Source: JANLQX01 sp031381685 (GTDB lineage: Bacteria > Actinomycetota > Acidimicrobiia > Acidimicrobiales > JANYDT01). From it: DNA of 6,733 bases. Position numbers and translations under genes: made by a program. Positions 5,862 through 6,733 of this stretch are shown in pieces. The stretch is from the NCBI GenBank assembly GCA_031381685.1, contig JANMYF010000111.1, forward strand, positions 1 through 6,733, in the 5' to 3' direction. Positions within the stretch are counted from its first letter, which is position 1. Every line of letters starts with the position of its first letter. The notes below the pieces were generated by a model. The model was not told where the DNA came from. It saw only the letters and a program-made list of their open reading frames with translations, and did no database searches.

Positions 5862-6733
5862 ATGACCAACGTTGCCGAGCAGCAGATCGGGGCCCTCGCG
5901 CTTCTGCGCCTGCCTCGCGGTTCGTCTGTGCACTGGGACCCCACCACCGCCAAGATCGGCCTGCAACAGCTCCGGCGGCTCCGTGGCGAGATCGCCGCGC
6001 TCGAAGCGGTTCTTGTCGGTGTGGTGAAAACCGAGACGGGTCGCGACACGAAAGCCGCATTGGCTCGCGGGTTCGGGATGTCGAACGCCGAAGCCCGCAA
6101 AGCTGAAGAGGTTGCTGACATCGTCGGACGAGTTCCCGGTGCTGGCGACGCTCTGGCGGATGGCAACGTATCGGGGGAGCATCTGCGACACCTCAAACCG
6201 ATCACCGACAACGACGAAGCGGCCGAACTGTTGTCGTTGGCGCCGAGTCAGTCCCCAGACGACTTCGGCAGAACGGTTGCGAAGCACCTGATCGATCGTG
6301 ATGCAAAGGGCGTCCGTGCGCGGCAACAACGGGCTCGGTCCGTGAAGTTCTTCAGAGCCGACAACGGCTGCGTCGGCATGCGCGTCATCCTCCCCGCCCT
6401 CGAGGGAGAGCAAGTCAAAGCCACCCTCAATGCGGCGTGCGACGCCGCGTGGCGCGCTGCGCACCCTGAACGGGCCGAAACGCTCGGCGCGCACGACGAC
6501 GAACCCCGCGAACAACGGCTCGCCGATGCGCTCGTGGCAGTGATGAACGGCACCGCCACTGGCGGATCGACGCGAACAGCGATGGTCGTCACCATGCAAG
6601 CCGAAACCCTCGAATGCAAGATCCTCGGCGTCGGACCGATCCCAACGGAAGACGGACTCACTCTCGTCGACGACCCGCGAACCGATCTCTACGCCGCGGT
6701 CCAAGCAACCGACGGGGGGATCATGAAGTTCGG
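5862..6733 (+). CDS. DUF222 / 13E12-repeat family protein, HNH endonuclease-type (3' partial)
   Basis: The first 290 codons of a gene running off the window. The sequence has the character of the DUF222 domain of 13E12-repeat proteins: a helical N-terminal region (about residues 30-150, with GFGMSNAEARKAEEVADIVG and a GNVSGEHLRHL segment), an arginine-rich linker near 150-162, a charged helical stretch (180-230), and a beta-type segment MVVTMQAETLECKILGVGPI at 241-260 that in relatives precedes the C-terminal HNH motif. That motif would lie beyond the window, so nuclease activity cannot be judged. The ATG at 5862 has no Shine-Dalgarno but coincides with the predicted transcription start of a strong promoter carrying a LexA-type box, indicating leaderless, DNA-damage-inducible expression. 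These genes are often multicopy in actinobacteria; their function is poorly known. It is divergent from the recombinase operon and outside the element. Confidence 0.85.
   Translation, partial: MTNVAEQQIGALALLRLPRGSSVHWDPTTAKIGLQQLRRLRGEIAALEAVLVGVVKTETGRDTKAALARGFGMSNAEARKAEEVADIVGRVPGAGDALADGNVSGEHLRHLKPITDNDEAAELLSLAPSQSPDDFGRTVAKHLIDRDAKGVRARQQRARSVKFFRADNGCVGMRVILPALEGEQVKATLNAACDAAWRAAHPERAETLGAHDDEPREQRLADALVAVMNGTATGGSTRTAMVVTMQAETLECKILGVGPIPTEDGLTLVDDPRTDLYAAVQATDGGIMKF

Overview
High-GC DNA with the flavour of an actinobacterium, probably a relative of the Acidimicrobiia (Ilumatobacter-type). The clues are a cyclase-ATPase signalling protein, a DUF222/13E12-family gene, long antisense reading frames typical of GC-rich DNA, and an actinobacterial/Gram-positive LexA-type operator. 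The taxonomic call is inference; no rRNA or marker gene is present.

Layout. (1) Bases 1-2676, plus strand: the 3' 891 codons of a class III nucleotide cyclase fused to an NB-ARC/AAA-like ATPase with a helical C-terminal part; the 5' end lies outside the window. (2) Bases 2677-2885: a short gap with a possible 3' fragment of a lost gene. (3) Bases about 2897-5688, minus strand: a compact mobile element of about 2.79 kb. It is a single three-gene operon (5613 down to 2919) in which both internal junctions are ATGA stop/start overlaps. The genes are tyrosine recombinase 1 (340 aa), tyrosine recombinase 2 (424 aa, with a Cys-rich tail) and a 134-aa protein with three predicted membrane helices. 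The operon fits tightly between imperfect inverted repeats at 2886-2915 and 5670-5699. These can be read as attL and attR: joining the inner arms gives a nearly symmetric circle junction, and joining the outer arms gives a dyad-symmetric empty target site. No cargo gene is visible. (4) Bases 5700-5861: a non-coding stretch ending in a near-consensus sigma-70/SigA promoter whose spacer contains a LexA-type box. (5) Bases 5862-6733, plus strand: the first 290 codons of a DUF222 (13E12 repeat) protein, normally ending in an HNH nuclease domain; its ATG sits at the predicted transcription start, implying a leaderless mRNA.

How the parts relate. The recombinase pair plus small third gene recalls the tnpA-tnpB-tnpC arrangement of Tn554-like elements, but here the third product is a membrane protein, which I cannot match to a known transposition helper. 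The element lies between the convergent cyclase gene and the divergent DUF222 gene. The most useful leads are the reconstructable attachment sites, the coupled membrane protein, and the SOS-type control of the DUF222 gene.
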